Of a stretch of DNA of 64,000 nucleotides, positions 60,813 to 64,000 are shown piece by piece. Within the stretch, counting starts at the first letter, position 1. Each line of letters opens with the position of its first letter. The notes under the pieces are model-generated. The model worked only from the letters and a program-made list of their open reading frames with translations, was not told the origin of the DNA and made no database searches. Made by a program: the position numbers and the translations under genes. The stretch is from Arenicola marina (taxonomy: Eukaryota > Annelida > Polychaeta > Arenicolidae). Location of the stretch: the NCBI GenBank assembly GCA_964019135.1, contig OZ025257.1, positions 14,411,971 to 14,475,970 on the forward strand, in the 5' to 3' direction.

Positions 60813-61645
60813 TATTTTAGGTCCTTTCCACATACCCAATCATAGAAGCTGCCGTGTAAATCACTAGAATAATTCACGTACTCAATCATAGAAGCTGCCA
60901 TGTAAATCACTGGAATAATCCATGTACTCACTCATAGAAGTTGCCGTGTAAATCCCTGGAATAATTCACGTACTCAATCGTACAAGTTTTCATGTGAGTC
61001 ACTGGAATAATTCACGTACTCAATCTTAGAAGTTGCCATGTAAATCACAAGAATGGTTCACGTACTCAATCATAGAAATGGCCGTGTAAATCACTGGAAT
61101 AATTCACGTACTCAATCTTAGAAGTTGCCATGTAAATCACTGGAATAATTCTCGTACTCAAACTTAGAAGTTGCCATGTAAATCACTGGAATAATTCACG
61201 TACTCAAACTTAGAAGTTGCCATGTAAATCACTGGAATAATTCACGTACTCAATCTTAGAAATTGTCATGTAAATCACTGGAATAATTCGCGTACTCAAT
61301 CATAGAAGCTGCCGTATAAACCACAAGATGGGTTCACGAACTCAATTATACAAGTTGCCATGTAAATCACAAGAAGGGTTGACGTACTCAATCATAGAAG
61401 TTGCCATGTAAATCACAAGAAGGGTTGACGTACTCAATCATAGAGGTTGCTATGTAAATCAAAAGAATGGTTCACGTACTCAATCATAGAAGTTGCCATG
61501 TAAATCACAAGAAGGGTTGACGTACTCAATCATAGAAGTTGCCGTGTAAATCACTGGAATAATTCGCGTACTCAATCATAGAAGCTGCCATGTAAAACAC
61601 AAGGCCGGTTAACGTACTCATTCATAGAAGCTGCCGTGTAAAACA
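60813..61645. repeat. About 46-bp AT-rich minisatellite
   Basis: The unit is near AATCATAGAAGTTGCCATGT then AAATCACTGGAATAATTCACGTACTC, about 18 copies. A second unit class has ACAAGAAGGGTTGACG in place of CTGGAATAATTCACG, and the two classes are interspersed. Confidence 0.88.
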
Positions 61646-61924
61646 CAAGATTCGAACCACGCACCGGCCGCTCGAGCTGGCCTAATAGCGCACCATAGAC
61701 AATGGTCACCGTGCTACATACTGGGCCAAGGGGCGATGGCGTGTCGGGGCTTCTTGGTCCTCGCAAATAGATAAGCATCATTTTTGAGAAGCTCGAGCGC
61801 TTTTTAGTTTAATGTCCATAATATATCACCATCTGGTGCTCATCTGCATTGAAACATCTACCTTAACTGCACGTTGAGTAGAATTCATTTGACATCTTCC
61901 ACTTTCTCCTAAGATGCTCTGACC

Positions 61925-64000
61925 CCGGTTGTGCTCCCTCTGTGCCCCCTCTATACCTCCCTCTATGCGCCCCTCTGTGCCCCCCTCTGTGCCTCCCTGT
62001 ATGCCTCTCTCTCTGCCTCCCTCAATGCCTCCCTCTGTGCCCCCCTCTGAGCCCCCCTCTGTGCCCCCTCTGTGCCCCCCTCTATACCTCTATGTCTCCC
62101 TCTGGGCCCTCCTCTGTGCCCCCCTCTATCTCTCTCTCTGTGTCTCCCTCAATGCCTCTCTGTGCCCCCCTCTGTGCCCCCCTCTGTGCCTCCCTATATG
62201 CCCCCCTCTGTGCCTCCCTCTGTGCCCCCTCTGTGCCTCCCTCTGTGCCCCCCTCTGTGCCTCCCTATATGCCCCCCTCTGTGCCCCCCTCTGTGCCCCC
62301 TCTGTGCCCCCCTCTGTGCCCCCCTCTGTGCCTCCCTCTGTGCCTCCCTCTGTGCCCCCCTCTGTGCCTCCCTTTGTGCCCCCCTCTGTGCCCCCCCTCT
62401 GTGCCTCCCTCTGTGCCCCCTCTGTGCCTCCCTCTGTGCCCCCTCTATGCCCCCCTCTGTGCCCCCTCTGTGCCCCCTCTGTGCCTCCCTCTGTGCCCCC
62501 CTCTGTGCCTCCCTATATGCCCCCCTCTGTGCCCCCCTCTGTGCCCCCTCTGTGCCTCCCTCTGTGCCTCCCTCTGTGCCCCCCTCTGTGCCTCCCTTTG
62601 TGCCCCCCTCTGTGCCCCCCCTCTGTGCCTCCCTCTGTGCCCCCTCTGTGCCCCCCTCTGTGCCCCCTCTATGCCCCCCTCTGTGCCCCCCTCTGTGCCC
62701 CCTCTGTGCCTCCCTCTGTGCCCCCCTCTGTGCCTCCCTTTGTGCCCCCCTCTGTGCCCCCCTCTGTGCCCCCTCTGTGCCTCCCTCTGTGCCCCCTCTG
62801 TGCCTCCCTCTGTGCCCCTCTCTGTGCCTCCCTCTGTACCCCCTCCATGTCTTTCTGTGCCCCCCTCTGTGCCCCCCTCTGTGCCTCCCTCTGTACCCCC
62901 TCCATGTCTTTCTGTGCCCCCCTCTGTGCCCCTCTCTGTGCCTCCCTCTGTACCCCCTCCATGTCTTTCTGTGCCCCCCTCTGTGCCCCCCTCTGTGCCT
63001 CCCTCTATGCCCCCCTCTGTGCCCCCCTCTGTGCCCCCCTCTGTGCCTCCCTCTGTGCCTCCCTCTATGTCTCTCTCTGCCTCCCTCAATGCATCCCGCT
63101 ATGTCTCTCCCTGTGCCTCCCTCAATGCCTCCCTCTGTGCCTCCCTCTGTGCCCCCCTCCATGTCTCTCTGTGCCCCCCTCTGTGCCCCCCTCTGTGCCC
63201 CCCTCTGTGCCTCCTTCAATGCCTCCCTCTGTGCCTCCCTCTGTGCCCCCCTCTGTGCCTCCCTCTGTGCCTCCCTCTGTGCCCCCATCCATGTCTCTCT
63301 GTGCCCCCCTCTGTGCCTCCCTCTATGCCCCCCTCTGTGCCCCCCTCTGTGTCTCCCTCTGTGCCTCCCTCTGTGCCCCCCTCTGTGCCCCCCTCTGTGC
63401 CTCCCTCTATGCCCCCCTCTGTGCCCCCCTCTGTGCCTCCCTCTGTGCCTCCCTCTGTGCCCCCCTCTGTGCCTCCCTCTATGCCTCTCTCTATGTCTCT
63501 CTGTGTGCCCCCCTCTATGCCTCTCTCTATTTGTCTCTCTGTGCCCCTCTCTATGCCTCTCTCTATGTCTCTGTGTGCCCCCCTCTATGCCTCTCTCTAT
63601 CTGTCTCTCTGTGCCCCCCTCTATGCCTCTCTCTATGTCTCTCTGTGTGCCCCCCTCTATGCCTCTCTCTATCTGTCTCTCTGTGCCCCTCTCTATGCCT
63701 CTCTCTATGTCTCTCTGTGTGCCCCCCTCTATGCCTCTCTCTATTTGTCTCTCTGTGCCCCTCTCTATGCCTCTCTCTATGTCTCTGTGTGCCCCCCTCT
63801 ATGCCTCTCTCTATCTGTCTCTCTGTGCCCCCCTCTATGCCTCTCTCTATCTGTCTCTCTGTGCCCCCCTCTATGCCTCTCTCTATCTGTCTCTCTGTGC
63901 CCCTCTCTATGCCTCTCTCTATCTGTCTCTCTGTGCCCCTCTCTATGCCTCTCTCTATCTGTCTCTCTGTGTGCCCCCCTCTGTGCCTCTCTCTATATGT
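61925..64000. repeat. C/T-rich minisatellite running off the right edge
   Basis: 61925-63480 is built from 11-13-bp units CCCCCTCTGTGC and CTCCCTCTGTGC. From 63480 a longer unit takes over, GCCCCCCTCTATGCCTCTCT then CTATCTGTCTCTCTGT. The array is open at the window edge. Minus-strand frames (EGGTEGGTEGG, REAQRGAQ) are artefacts. Confidence 0.88.

Overview
This window is animal nuclear DNA from a repeat-rich invertebrate genome. I see no prokaryotic gene organisation, no operons and no CRISPR array. What I do see is short coding exons with GT/GC donors and polypyrimidine-AG acceptors, tRNA-derived SINEs, cut-and-paste transposon remnants and many unrelated minisatellites. The frequent transposon-borne AGGTCA/TGACCT strings and the SINE style suggest a marine lophotrochozoan, perhaps a mollusc. 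That is an impression, not a proof.

Gene content is very low. The best-supported gene is on the + strand: two phase-compatible coding exons (14159-14258 and 47605-47723). Their conceptual product resembles consecutive parts of the first coiled coil of LRRCC1 (CLERC/VFL1 family), a centriolar protein. The intron between them is 33.3 kb. The second exon ends in a probable GC donor, so the next intron would be of the GC-AG class and probably runs past the right edge. Most of the window would then be intron sequence of this one gene. A weaker exon candidate lies at 57685-57839.

About a third of the window (roughly 22 kb) is tandem repeat in more than 16 unrelated arrays with units of about 10 to 46 bp. 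The main arrays are at 2.4-3.1 kb (34 bp), 6.7-7.6 (19 bp), 7.7-8.8, 9.46-9.84 (20 bp), 10.8-12.4 (28 bp), 16.3-19.8 (30 bp), 20.6-21.4 (21 bp, inside a transposon), 28.5-32.4 (purine-rich), 33.7-34.8 (12 bp), 40.5-42.1, 48.2-50.9 (25 bp with a 600-bp higher-order period), 56.4-56.85, 60.8-61.6 and 61.9 kb to the right edge. Many units are multiples of 3, or cycle through all frames without a stop. They therefore produce long spurious open frames of up to 1,249 codons that should not be called genes.

Between the arrays are mobile elements: a TTAA-flanked 1.05-kb MITE (3619-4671), a small inverted-repeat element (5087-5580), and a 1.74-kb hairpin-ended element carrying a minisatellite and a nested SINE (20437-22179), with a truncated copy at 43265-43415. 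There is also a 2.9-kb element with roughly 0.9-kb inverted arms (36869-39780), a 1.99-kb hAT-like element with a 15-bp TIR (50959-52945), and a decayed PIF/Harbinger element with a transposase N-terminal remnant (53786-54812). Three copies of one tRNA-derived SINE family and one copy of another are present. A 200-N gap lies at 25703-25902. I found no convincing novel biochemical system; the unusual content is repeat and transposon architecture inside a giant intron.
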